From Bremia lactucae (Eukaryota > Oomycota > Peronosporomycetes > Peronosporales > Peronosporaceae): a stretch of 38,267 bases of DNA. Below the pieces are notes generated by a model. That model did no database searches and was not told where the DNA came from. It saw only the letters and a program-made list of their open reading frames with translations. The stretch's first letter is position 1. The number at the start of each line of letters is the position of its first letter. Position numbers and translations under genes: made by a program. The stretch is taken from positions 2,796,210 through 2,834,476 of the forward strand of contig NC_090620.1 in assembly GCF_004359215.1 (NCBI RefSeq). The letters are read 5' to 3'. Positions 10,275 to 20,327 of this stretch are shown piece by piece.

Positions 10275-11996
10275 TTAAGACACTTTACCAAAAAGGCGAC
10301 GCTTAATCTCCGTCTTCAGCATGCGCATCTCCAGCTGTGCCCCACTCATAAGACCTGAATTTTCTTGAGCACGTCGAATAAGGTACGGCAAAACTTCACG
10401 GATCGGACCGTAAGGCACATACTTGAAGACTTTGTATGCATTGGCACCAAGCGTATACGACACGTGATCGCACATGCCGAGCAACTGACCAAAGTAGACT
10501 CCACCAGTGGTCCGACAGATCCCCGCGTCTTGCATCTCTTGCACTGTCTTAACGACAGACTTTTCATTATGGGTTGCGACCATAAAACTCGCCAATTGAT
10601 TATGTTGTAACAACTTGGCCACTTGACCATCGTACGTTTCATGAGTTTCCTCAATCGTATCATGAATGGGATCCGCGTAGCCCATTTCACGCGCTCGTTT
10701 CCGCTCTTGAACCATATACGCTCCACGTACGAGTTTCGCTGCAAATCGAAACTTTTCACGACGTGCACGTTCGAGATCAATATCAATGCGATCGCTCGCG
10801 AGTTTCAAATAACACTGAAATGTATTGTAAATCACATCTCGGCCATTCCGATTGTATTTGCGTTGCAAATTCAGCGCCAAGTGGTCAATTGCCGGTTGCA
10901 TATATGTCTGTTCGGCATCGACCATGAGCTTGACACCACGCTGAGCTGCTTCGTTCGCAAGGGACTCGAGTCGTTTAATCATATTGCGTAATTGAATCTT
11001 TTCATCCTCCGAAAGGGGCGTTTCATTGATAAATTGTGTCAAGGACCCCATGGTCAAGTCCAATGGATTGAGAAAACTCACCCAATCAATGTAATCAATC
11101 ATGCCATCTCGAGACGAATGATCCAATTCATTAAACAACGTCTGGATCTCGTCTTCCGTGGCATAAACGCCAGCATGACGAAGACCTGCGCTTAGCGTCG
11201 AGTAATCAATCATACGCTCAAGGTATCGAGACTTTGCACGGGAAAAGTTGGGTCCGTCTAGTGTATGAAACAAGAGTTGCGCCTGTACAATAATTGCCGA
11301 CATGCGCATAAGAAGCTCGGGTTTGCCCAAGGCCGTGCACTTGATAGCCACAAACGCAGGCTCACCGGCCGACGCGGCGTCGCTTGCATCGATAATAGCG
11401 TGGCGGGAGATCGCGGTATTGGCATCGCAGGCTTCCTCGCCGTCGTAGGCATACGTGCGTGCGGAGACCAAGTTCTGATCCACACCATTAAGGTCTCGCG
11501 GTTGCTCAACGTCAGCCTCGGCGGCAAAATCTAATATCGCACCAATGCCCGCGGCCCTTAGTTTATGAATAACCGGACGGATTTCACTAACGTCTTCTCC
11601 GGCGCAAAAGTGGCCAAAGAAACTCGCTCGAAGGAGCGTATTGGTGACTTTCACACCGAGAAACTTGTACGAAAACTCGAGAAGTTTGCCGCTATGCTGC
11701 ACAAGCGGACGAAATTGCGATACAAAGTAGACTGTATAAGCACGCAGGAGCTCCGAAGTGGACTTGGTGGCAAAGATTCGTTTCGTATCGGTGAATTCGG
11801 ATGCAAGCAATGTCTGCTTGCTTTGGTGAAGCGTTGAATGGTCAGGGATTGTGCTGGATGAAATGAATGGTTTCGGCACCAAGGACGTCATTCGACGTGG
11901 CGTTGACATCACTAGCGATTGGCTTAGCAAGCGTGGCAGCCTCCTTTGAGGCACGACAACGGCTAGTTTCAGTCGCGCAGAGGCATGGCCAAGCAT
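10275..11996 (-). CDS. PRODH: Proline dehydrogenase (mitochondrial, FAD-dependent)
   Basis: 573 residues in one exon, starting at ATG 11996. The enzyme oxidises L-proline to pyrroline-5-carboxylate and passes electrons to the respiratory chain at the mitochondrial inner membrane. The first 40 residues are rich in Arg, Ser, Leu and Ala with almost no acids, as in a mitochondrial targeting peptide. Family blocks: SFFGHFCAGE (about 125-134), AGIGAILDFAAEAD (149-162), MVDAEQTYMQPAID (358-371), KLVRGAYM (421-428), FMVATHNE (471-478), GVYFGQLLGMCDHVSYTLG (499-517) and RRAQENSG (541-548, substrate-binding arginines). An EF-hand-like segment lies at about 280-310 (LDHSSRDGMIDYIDW) between the N-terminal part and the barrel; its loop appears one residue longer than the canonical one. 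It is divergent from the GlyRS gene over a 106-bp spacer. Confidence 0.96.
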   Translation of the reverse strand: MLGHASARLKLAVVVPQRRLPRLLSQSLVMSTPRRMTSLVPKPFISSSTIPDHSTLHQSKQTLLASEFTDTKRIFATKSTSELLRAYTVYFVSQFRPLVQHSGKLLEFSYKFLGVKVTNTLLRASFFGHFCAGEDVSEIRPVIHKLRAAGIGAILDFAAEADVEQPRDLNGVDQNLVSARTYAYDGEEACDANTAISRHAIIDASDAASAGEPAFVAIKCTALGKPELLMRMSAIIVQAQLLFHTLDGPNFSRAKSRYLERMIDYSTLSAGLRHAGVYATEDEIQTLFNELDHSSRDGMIDYIDWVSFLNPLDLTMGSLTQFINETPLSEDEKIQLRNMIKRLESLANEAAQRGVKLMVDAEQTYMQPAIDHLALNLQRKYNRNGRDVIYNTFQCYLKLASDRIDIDLERARREKFRFAAKLVRGAYMVQERKRAREMGYADPIHDTIEETHETYDGQVAKLLQHNQLASFMVATHNEKSVVKTVQEMQDAGICRTTGGVYFGQLLGMCDHVSYTLGANAYKVFKYVPYGPIREVLPYLIRRAQENSGLMSGAQLEMRMLKTEIKRRLFGKVS

Positions 11997-12102
11997 GAGA
12001 CCGTCTCGACTTGGGATTCTGATGATATGGGCGTTTATGTAAGACTACATAAAGTTCCACTGGTATTTAAAAGATTTTAGAAATCCAATACTGTGATCGA
12101 CA
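11997..12102. promoter_or_regulatory. Compact bidirectional promoter region, PRODH / GlyRS
   Basis: Only 106 bp lie between the two divergent start codons, so the promoters and 5' UTRs of both genes must lie here or overlap the coding sequences. It includes a TATTTAAAAG stretch at about 12063-12072. No oomycete initiator consensus could be confirmed by eye. Confidence 0.5.
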
Positions 12103-14133
12103 ATGGACCTGGATGCAATGCGCGCGTCTGTGGCGCGTCAGGGCGCGCAGGTGCGCGAGCTTAAGCAAAAAGGTGCGGCAGGCGATGCTATAAAGGCCGC
12201 AGTTGATGAGCTGAAGAAGCTTAAACTCGATCTCGAGACGCAAATGGCGTTACAAGGGCCTTCGGAAGACGGCTTGAGTAAACATGAAAAAAAAGCGCTA
12301 GACGATCTCTTGCTGCGCAAAATGTTTGTTGTACCAAGCTTTGAAATCTACGGTGGCGTGGGTGGTTTCTATGACTTTGGACCTCCTGCATGTGCGCTTA
12401 AAAGCAATCTATTGCAACTTTGGCGACGCCACTTTGTCTTTGCCGACCAACTCCTGGAGGTCGAATGCACGAATCTCATGCCAGAAGTTGTGCTACAGAC
12501 TTCAGGACATGTTGATCGATTTACAGACCTCATGGTCAAATGCACCAAGTCAGGAGAATGCTACCGCGCCGACAAATTACTCGAAGACCACGTCGAGCAC
12601 TTTCTCGACCAGCATCCCGACTTAAGCCAAATGGAACGTGAAAAGCACGAATTGCATGCTACATTGGCAGAATCCTACTCCCCTAAAGAGATTCATCAAG
12701 TCTTTCAAGCGTATGCTATCAAAGCCCCGGGCACGGGCGCCGATTTGAGCTTTCCAATCCCGTTTAACCTCATGTTTCAGTGTGCCATTGGTCCAGAAGG
12801 AGGCCTCGTGGGCTACTTGCGTCCGGAAACGGCCCAAGGAATCTTTCTGAATTTCCGTCGATTGCTTGAATACAATGCTGGCAAAGTCCCGTTTGGTTGT
12901 GCACAAATTGGGAGCGCGTTTCGAAACGAAATCTCACCTCGTGCGGGTCTTTTACGTGTTCGTGAGTTTCAACAAGCCGAGATTGAGTACTTTGTGAACC
13001 CCAAAGACAAGCGTCATCCTAAATTCTCGACAATACAAGCTCTTGCACTTCCTTTGCTCACCAAGACGAATCAGCTCACCCATGGCAAGGCCGTGGACAT
13101 GACGTGTAAAGCTGCTGTGAATGACGGCATTATTGCGAATGAAAGCTTGGCGTACTACCTTGCACGAACGTATTTATTTTGCCGAATTATTGGCATTGAC
13201 ATGAAGCGCTTGCGTTTTCGCCAGCACTTGAATACTGAGATGGCGCATTATGCCACGGATTGCTGGGATTTAGAGATTAAGCTCAGTGCAGGCTGGATTG
13301 AATGTGCAGGCCACGCAGATCGATCGTGCTACGACCTGACTGTTCACGCAACGAAGAGTCGAGTCGAAATGGTGGGTACGCACAAATTTGATCAGCCAGA
13401 GGCGCGCGAGATTGTTGAAATCAAGCCTAATAAAGGCAAATTAGGCCGTGCATTTAAAGCGGACGTAGCCACGATTCTTGAGGCGCTTGAGACACTGAAG
13501 AATGACGTGACTCGCGCCCAAGCTTTTGAAGACGCTTTGGCTTTAAAGGGTGAAGCAACGCTTGGATCTTTGTGTAACGGCAAGGAATTCCAACTACAGC
13601 GCGATATGGTGGCGATTAAGGTGGTGAAGAAGATGGTTAGTGAAGAGAAGTTTGTTCCATCGGTAATTGAGCCCTCTTTTGGAATTGGCCGTCTTTTAAC
13701 GGCAGTGTTTGAGCATAGCTTTTCGATTCGGGAAGGCGATGAAAAGCGTGGTATCATGTCGTTCTCGCCCTTGATTGCTCCGATTAAGGTCTCGGTATTG
13801 CCGCTGAGTAACAACTCGGCGTTTGAGCCATTTGCAATGGAGCTGGAAAACATTTTTGTCGAGGAAAACGTCGAATGCAAAGTGGATACATCGAGCGTTG
13901 CGATCGGCCGTAAATACGCCCGTGCGGACGAGCTAGGGATCCCGTTTAATGTAACGATTGACTTTGACACGATTCAGGATCGAGAGGTGACGCTGCGTGA
14001 GCGCGACTCGACGGTGCAAGTGCGAATTGCAATTGAGAAAATCGGTGCTGTGGTAAAAAAGCTCGTAAATGGGTCAGCCACGTGGGACCAAATGCTCGAG
14101 CGTTTTCCAAAGGTTACGGCCGCCACTGAGTAG
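12103..14133 (+). CDS. GARS: Glycine--tRNA ligase, eukaryotic/archaeal class II type
   Basis: 676 residues in one exon, ATG at 12103. It charges tRNA-Gly with glycine using ATP and is an alpha-2 class II synthetase. Residues 1-50 form a WHEP-like helical hairpin (MRASVARQGAQVRELKQKGA), used for tRNA or partner binding in animal and other eukaryotic synthetases. The catalytic core begins with FEIYGGVGGFYDFGPPAC, typical of this GlyRS class. Motif 2 is FRNEISPRAGLLRVREF (about 272-288) and motif 3 is EPSFGIGRLLTAVFEHSF (about 522-540). The anticodon-binding domain starts at about 558 (APIKVSVLPL) and runs almost to the end. Length is usual for the family. No clear mitochondrial targeting peptide is seen from this ATG; a separate or alternative start for the mitochondrial form cannot be judged. 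Confidence 0.97.
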   Translation: MDLDAMRASVARQGAQVRELKQKGAAGDAIKAAVDELKKLKLDLETQMALQGPSEDGLSKHEKKALDDLLLRKMFVVPSFEIYGGVGGFYDFGPPACALKSNLLQLWRRHFVFADQLLEVECTNLMPEVVLQTSGHVDRFTDLMVKCTKSGECYRADKLLEDHVEHFLDQHPDLSQMEREKHELHATLAESYSPKEIHQVFQAYAIKAPGTGADLSFPIPFNLMFQCAIGPEGGLVGYLRPETAQGIFLNFRRLLEYNAGKVPFGCAQIGSAFRNEISPRAGLLRVREFQQAEIEYFVNPKDKRHPKFSTIQALALPLLTKTNQLTHGKAVDMTCKAAVNDGIIANESLAYYLARTYLFCRIIGIDMKRLRFRQHLNTEMAHYATDCWDLEIKLSAGWIECAGHADRSCYDLTVHATKSRVEMVGTHKFDQPEAREIVEIKPNKGKLGRAFKADVATILEALETLKNDVTRAQAFEDALALKGEATLGSLCNGKEFQLQRDMVAIKVVKKMVSEEKFVPSVIEPSFGIGRLLTAVFEHSFSIREGDEKRGIMSFSPLIAPIKVSVLPLSNNSAFEPFAMELENIFVEENVECKVDTSSVAIGRKYARADELGIPFNVTIDFDTIQDREVTLRERDSTVQVRIAIEKIGAVVKKLVNGSATWDQMLERFPKVTAATE

Positions 14134-15195
14134 GGAAGAAAGGAACGAAGGCAGCATGTGGGTGAAATGCACATTTACTTGCAGGCAGCCAAGAAATATA
14201 ATGAATGGTTTTATCGTGCTTTCGATCATCTTGGATGGCAGGCATCGAATGTGATGCAGTTATAAGTTGCTTCATCAATGATTTGGTACTGCATTTTGAT
14301 AGATATGGAGGATATAAAGAATAAATACCAAAAACGTAGCTGCTTTCAATAAACTATCTTGAAAGTGTCTTATTGCTAGGACAAATGATTTATGAAAACA
14401 GCTTGCTTTTTAGGCTCTTAAAGATCATGTAGCCATCTGTAGGAAATCTTATTTTTAATTAAATTTCTTAACAATCTCTAAATACTCGATATTCTTCACA
14501 AGCAAAAGGGTCTAACGTGCTACTGATGTGACTTTTACATATTATATCAATCACCCTGAATTGGAAATTTAGTCAATTGGCGAGAAGGCAATCCTGTTTT
14601 GCCATCATATCCAGTCGGCATTGATTCACTGTCACTAGCGTAATCATAAGCAATGATCCATTGACCAATAATATTGACTGGGTATTGCCAGTTCATTGTA
14701 TTGTAGTCTTAATGTACTTTTCTTTAGGGAAAGAGAGAGACAGATAAGATTTAATTGCATGTTGATCTATTTAATTCTAAATTTCATCCAAATTCTATGA
14801 ATTATTGTTTCCATCCAAAGCCGTGTAAAATTTATGTTATTTTACGTGAATCAATTTAAGGTTCCTTTGGCGCTCAATTTATAGACCCCCTTCCACAAAG
14901 TTTTATATAAGGTTACAACTTTTGTTAGGTTTCAGGAAGAGCCGTGGATACATCGGCACGAATAGATCTCTGAGGTGAAGTCACTGGCCACGACAGTAAT
15001 TCAATTTTAAAATCGATCTTCAAGTAATTAGGTACAGTATTATGTTCAAGCTCACTTTGGTGTCATCAATTACTTCAAAGCAGATTTTACCATACTAAAG
15101 TTGAGGACACCAGTATATGTACAGAGCGTTAAAATAGAAAGAGTGACTATAGAGACCGATTTCAGAGAAATATTACACTAACTGTAAAATTCTCA
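14134..15195. other. AT-rich intergenic region
   Basis: About 1 kb between two genes on the plus strand. No open frame with recognisable content, RNA gene or repeat was found. It should contain the GlyRS 3' end and the promoter of the next gene. Confidence 0.6.
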
Positions 15196-17283
15196 ATGCG
15201 AACATTTTCCAATTGCGTAAAGGCAATGGGACGTGGAGAATATTATCGCAACAAATACGGAGGTGGCGGCCGAGGTTTGGGTCGAGGTGGTCGCAGCACT
15301 GAACGGAAACCAATCGATCGCTACGATAATAGTCCGCAAGCTCCACTAGCTACCACCACATGGGACCAATTGGGCTATACATTGCAAAAGATTCACAACA
15401 AAAATTACGGCGCATATCATGAATTAAAGCGCGTCTTCGGATTCCGAATCAATGACTTAAGCTTTGCTCTCGAATTTGACCACATTCAAGGCGATCCGTA
15501 CGCTAGTCCTTCAAGAGCTCACGTGACAGTTTCAGGTGCTTCGGCTGCTTTTCCGACCACGATGTACCGTGACAAGATTCAGAACGTGGCCCTATGTGAT
15601 TATCTGACTCGAGTCTTTGCGGCCAACGCTCGTACGTGTGGAGCTGATGCCAAGACTTTAAGCAACTCATGGCAAGGCGCCAAGGGTGGTGACATTTCGA
15701 TTGATTTGCCAGGTCAGCATGTAATTGAACGCTCTAGTATTAATGTACTGCCCAGTGGAGACGTAGAGGCAAGATTTAATATCAACTTGCCCGCTCGAGG
15801 TCGCAGTATTTGTGGCGATTGGGCGCACACGATTCTAGTCGATACATTGCCCAAGCTAGTGGAACAATCGTTAGTGCTTACAAGTCTTGATGCAAATCAC
15901 GTGTGGGCCCATTTAAATTCAATAGAAGACCAAGAAACGTTACGAGGAATGTTAAAGGACGTAGGTCTTGTTGGGTTTGTGCGAGACGGAGCAATTTTGC
16001 CTCGCCAATCTGGAGCCTCTGATCTTCCTTTAGATCAAAATCAAGCAGTTTTATTCAAGTCACCAAAGTCCTTAAGTCGATCATTTTTGCTTCCTCACTG
16101 CGGTAATATTACAGGAATGGGAATCTTGCAAGGAGTGACATTATTCGTAGGGGGAGGCTTCCATGGGAAGAGTACGTTACTGAAAGCTTTGGAAGTGGGC
16201 GTGTATAACCATGTGCCACATGACGGTCGTGAATTTGTGGTCATGGATCCCAATAGTGTAAAGATTCGTTCCGAAGATTCGCGGAGTGTCGTTTGCACGG
16301 ACATTAGCGCGTTTATCGATAACCTTCCATTTAAGCAAGACACGACACACTTTTCTACTGCTGATGCATCGGGAAGTACATCCCAAGCAGCAAATATTGT
16401 TGAAGCTCTTGAAGTCGGCGCGACGACGTTACTGATTGATGAAGATACGTGTGCGACAAATTTTATGATTCGTGACGGGAAAATGCAGCAATTAGTGGCA
16501 AAAGACAAGGAACCAATAACGCCCTTTATCTCCAAAGTTCAAGCGTTATATCGACAACACAATGTCTCGTCAGTGCTGGTCATTGGTGGTGCAGGTGACT
16601 ATTTCTCAGTTGCTGACCACGTCATCATGATGGATTCGTATGAGCCACGAGATGTGACGGTTGAGGCCAAACGAATTGCTAGTGAGCATCGTGAAGTATC
16701 TCAGATCGCTGATTTTGGCAATCTTCAGTCGCGTATCCCTTCACGTCACGGTTTTGAGATCAATGGCAAGGTGGTGTCGCGTGGTCTCGACAAAATCCAA
16801 TATGGCGAGGTATGGCTGAAAACAGCAGTCGGATTTTATAAACGCAACTGATCTGCATTTGACTGTTTCTTTGTAGGTGGATCTTGACTTGAGTGCCGTG
16901 GAGCAGATTGTCGAGGCAAGTCAGGTTCGCGCTATAGCCGACGCGATACAAAAAGCTCGCTCTTTAATGGACAGCAAGCGCACGCTAAATGTACATGTAT
17001 CAATTGGCAATGACTTGCTTGAAATTATTCTTATTCTAAACCCTTTGTTGATGACTGTATAGGAAATTCTTGACGAGCTGGAAAGAGAAATCAATCAAAT
17101 GGGTTCACTGGACGTCGTTGGGTCACATAAAAAGTTTGGATTTTACACACGACCTCGCAAGCTTGAGGTACGTTACTCGGTTGCTAGAGTGGTAAATTTG
17201 TCGTCTGACGTTTTCTGGGCTTGCATGCTATACAGTTGGCTGCTGCCATTAACCGGTTACGTACAGCTACCATGACGCAGTAA
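15196..17283 (+). CDS. ABC-class ATPase (ABC_ATPase / MRB1590-like) with RG-rich N terminus
   Basis: Four exons: 15196-16809, 16877-16990, 17063-17167 and 17236-17283, with introns of 67, 72 and 68 nt, all in phase 0, giving 626 residues. Reading through intron 1 stops at 16851 and would lose the conserved C-terminal part (VDLDLSAVEQIVEASQVRAI). The N terminus has GRGEYYRNKYGGGGRGLGRGG, a Gly-Arg segment typical of RNA binding; the second ATG at 15226 is an equally likely start. The P-loop GGGFHGKST is at about 319-327 and Walker B with acidic residues (TTLLIDEDT) at about 410-418. The family (predicted ATPase of the ABC class) has no membrane domain. The trypanosome member MRB1590 is a mitochondrial RNA-editing factor that binds RNA through a pore in this fold. 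An RNA-related role here is inference. It converges with the next gene, with only 31 bp between the stops. Confidence 0.88.
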
Positions 17284-17314
17284 ATCAAGTAACACAGTTG
17301 TAGCGTTGTAGTAT

Positions 17315-19534
17315 CTACACCAGTACGATACCCGTTGTGTCTTCTTCACCTTGATCAGAACTTTTGTCTTCGGCGCTGTCATTTCGTGCTAGCCGTCGAC
17401 GTTTGCTTGAGCTCATGCAAAGCGGTTGTCCATCACTCACGTGACTTTCAGAATCTGTTCCTTCTAACGTCGAATTTTCAAATGATAGAGCATCACCATC
17501 TGCACCAGCATTAAGTTTAAATTTATTACCGTCAACCACGAATCGTGGTAGCAACGTACATGGAGAAACGAGAAAGGTGTCGTTTGTATTGGTGGCAATG
17601 TCGTCCGTCTGATCCTCACAAATAGGTGTTGGTATACTTGTGACTTGCTTGCACGTGCGCTTGTTGTGTCCTTTAATACCGCAAACGCTACACGCGAGCT
17701 TTTCCTGTTTAGGGTCTCCAAATTGCTGAATTTGCTGCACTTTACGTGGACGACCACGAGTCTTTGGAAGTGGATGAGGTATTGTAATTTCGTCAGACGG
17801 CACTGTCGATATATCGATGGGGGTAATGCGTCCGGCGTAGAGCGTCTTTAACGTTGTCATGAGGAAAATGTGGGGGATCACATCCGTTCGGAGCATTCCT
17901 GCGTGGGTAACTGCAAGAAACACGTGTAGACAGGGGAATTGCGAGACATCATACTCGCCGCAGGTACATGTCTGTTTGGCAAAGTTAACAATTCGTCCAG
18001 CACTCGTTTGTTGATCAATTACTTCAAACTCACTCTCGGACGTGCGCACGACGTCAAACCGGGATGCTTCTCCTTCATATTCTGCTGCAAGGGAATGGAA
18101 TTCAGCAGGATACTCGGAGCTTAAATGTCCATAGCGTTCGTAGCGCTGAAAGAGAGTTCGCGCGACTTGAGAGACCCACCCCACGAGAATCATTAACGGT
18201 GGTTTTGTGCATAATACTTCCATCCATTGCATTGACGAATCCAAAGGTAGCGCGACACTACTCGATCGAGCCGCAGCGCACGTAGCCGCTCCATCAGTAG
18301 TCGTAGCTTGAACTGACGTGCGAAGAAAGATCTCAACTTCATTCGATTGAGGGCAATTGGGGAAAACTGATTGGATTGCACTTGTCAAAGAATCGCCACG
18401 ATTGTGCACGAGAGACGCAATCGAGTGGTCAAAGTCGGAAAAAGCTTTTTGCAATTGCTGCAAGAAAAATTGCCACTCAGTCTGGGTCTCAGCTGGTGCG
18501 AGACCAATGGCAATTGGGACGTTATCTCCCATGGCATCTTGTGCCGTCGCGGTTAGTACAACGCCACCAAACGCAGAAGTGACCATAAATACACTTAATA
18601 GCATCGACCCACGACAATTTTTGAGAGCGTCATGTAGCGGCGTTGGACACAAGAAGGCACGAGCAAAGATCTTGGCACCTGGTTTTGTTGCCAACACTTG
18701 AGCGGAAGCGCTATCTTGATGCTCAAAAGAGACCACACTGCCGGCGTTCGTCGCTGCAAAGGCGCGTAAATAGCCTGCTATTTTCATGTACGACGACGAA
18801 TCTTCTTGTTTCCGCTGCTTTCGAAAAGCACTTAACGCTCTCCATGCAGTCATGTACGAAGGTTGGACACCAAACTTTTCCTTCATAATGTCACTCACAT
18901 CTTTCGGTTTAACAGCATCGCGGCCGCCTCTCGAGGTGGCCAATTGGCCCATGTATGGCAATGCTGTTTCTAAAAGGGCTGACGCCGTGACGGTCGAGGC
19001 ACGACTCTTCTCGGCTTCGGTTGTTGCCGTCTCGGTGTTTGCGGCAATGCGGGCATTGAGAACGGAGCAAGTTGCCGAGTGTATAAAAATGGCGCGGGTG
19101 ACATACACTCTTCCGTTCGCGTGGCGATTAGCTGAGACCACAAAGTCACATTCAGAAGCTACGATATCCGAGTCCTTAATGTCCCCCACGCGCCGCTTTC
19201 GCTGTCTCCAGGATGGACAACGGGCTTCTACTCGCTGCGGACTGCTGTGCTGCATGTAATAAGGGGCATTTCTTTGCACGGATAGAACTTTAAGCGCCCG
19301 ACGCAACTCATTCATGTCGTCGTAACTCTCCTCGAAGGGCGCGAATCGCGAGATACCCACCGTAGCCTCTTCTTTCGGGGACACGACGTAGAGCGACTCG
19401 GGTACATTTGTGACTTCTAAAGTATCGCTGGGAGTGGAGATTGATGCGAGTGATTCGCTATTGTCTGGCGCTAAAATTGGAGACGCTAGGTTCGCGTGAG
19501 CAGGGGACGGTGCTGCATGATCGGGTGAAGCCAT
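17315..19534 (-). CDS. MULE-transposase-derived protein with SWIM zinc finger and zinc knuckle, probably domesticated
   Basis: 739 residues in one exon. The ATG at 19534 is preferred over an in-frame GTG five codons upstream. A low-complexity N terminus is followed by a domain like the MULE N-terminal region and by a MULE DDE-fold region (about 300-400: GGVVLTATAQDAMGDNVPIA, then AETQTEWQFFL). A SWIM finger is at about 522-538 (CTCGEYDVSQFPCLHV), an AT-hook-like TRGRPRKVQ at about 590 and a CCHC knuckle CSVCGIKGHNKRTC at about 613-626. The Glu of the DDE triad is present. The first Asp is replaced (SVFMVTSAFGG where MULEs have an LDGT-like block), and the second is Asn (VHNRGDSL against an ISDR-like block). 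No flanking terminal repeats were found. A full-length open frame without catalytic residues points to a host protein, perhaps a DNA-binding regulator like plant FAR1/FHY3. This role is inferred. Confidence 0.8.
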   Translation of the reverse strand: MASPDHAAPSPAHANLASPILAPDNSESLASISTPSDTLEVTNVPESLYVVSPKEEATVGISRFAPFEESYDDMNELRRALKVLSVQRNAPYYMQHSSPQRVEARCPSWRQRKRRVGDIKDSDIVASECDFVVSANRHANGRVYVTRAIFIHSATCSVLNARIAANTETATTEAEKSRASTVTASALLETALPYMGQLATSRGGRDAVKPKDVSDIMKEKFGVQPSYMTAWRALSAFRKQRKQEDSSSYMKIAGYLRAFAATNAGSVVSFEHQDSASAQVLATKPGAKIFARAFLCPTPLHDALKNCRGSMLLSVFMVTSAFGGVVLTATAQDAMGDNVPIAIGLAPAETQTEWQFFLQQLQKAFSDFDHSIASLVHNRGDSLTSAIQSVFPNCPQSNEVEIFLRTSVQATTTDGAATCAAARSSSVALPLDSSMQWMEVLCTKPPLMILVGWVSQVARTLFQRYERYGHLSSEYPAEFHSLAAEYEGEASRFDVVRTSESEFEVIDQQTSAGRIVNFAKQTCTCGEYDVSQFPCLHVFLAVTHAGMLRTDVIPHIFLMTTLKTLYAGRITPIDISTVPSDEITIPHPLPKTRGRPRKVQQIQQFGDPKQEKLACSVCGIKGHNKRTCKQVTSIPTPICEDQTDDIATNTNDTFLVSPCTLLPRFVVDGNKFKLNAGADGDALSFENSTLEGTDSESHVSDGQPLCMSSSKRRRLARNDSAEDKSSDQGEEDTTGIVLV

Positions 19535-20327
19535 CTTCGTAATTTGCACGGCTAGATTATGAATATCCCTGTAATAATCGACAACGTGCTGACACGTGCA
19601 GACAAAAAGCGTTATTTACAATTTCGTTTTATTACAAAGAGATTACTTTTTATTATTAAACTAATAGTTTTACGAAAATTAAATTGAGTAATTTTATTTT
19701 TTAATAAATACGGTAATATATCACTAATTGCTAAAAAAAAAGGGGGGTTGATTAATTTTTATTTAAAACAAATTTATAAATATTTTTAAAAGTTGTAGTA
19801 TCTTTTCGTTGTTCTGTATTTAAATTTAAAATTTGTTCCAAGTTCTAGTGTCTTTAGTAGCATCAAGGATGCTTCAAACCACGGGACATGCATGATATAT
19901 AAGAGAATAAATAAAGATGGGTCAAAAAGCATTAAAGGCAGCAAATATTACAATATTATATCTGGATGTAATAAACGTCTTCTTAACTATGGATCCAATT
20001 CGAGTGAGAATTGTATTCACTAAATATATTTAAGTTTTGAGCTGCATTGCTTCAAAGCAACTCTGCGGGAGGTGGAAACGAGAACATTCAAAGTGAGCTT
20101 GGCCCTTCCAACTACCGTCTTCACAGGCCATCATTGGGATCAACGAAGCTCACACGCGTTCGTTCTGTAATAGCCGATAGCGCGCTACATCAGGCTATCA
20201 GATTCGCTCGTAATTCGTACAAAAAGTAGAAAATGGCATTCTCAATCGTGAATGAATACTCCACCCTACCTTAAAATCAGTCTCTTAAACGCCTTTCAAT
20301 AAAAAAACGGCCATGTTGCCAACGCCA
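19535..20327. other. AT-rich intergenic region
   Basis: Very AT-rich (about 19600-20040), with an A9G6 run at about 19733-19747. It should include the promoter of the MULE-derived gene and the 3' end of the HECT gene. A 60-codon frame at 20047-20229 starts with TTG and has no recognisable content; it is not called. Confidence 0.6.

Noticed and set aside
13392..13970. Long antisense frame in the GlyRS gene
   Set aside because: Shadow of the conserved synthetase frame; no independent signal.
16810..16851. End of the ABC-class ATPase at the stop at 16849-16851
   Set aside because: A GT..AG intron (16810-16876) removes this stop and restores a conserved helical C-terminal part with two more introns in phase.
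20047..20229. Small gene of 60 codons
   Set aside because: Starts with TTG, has no recognisable content and lies in AT-rich intergenic DNA.
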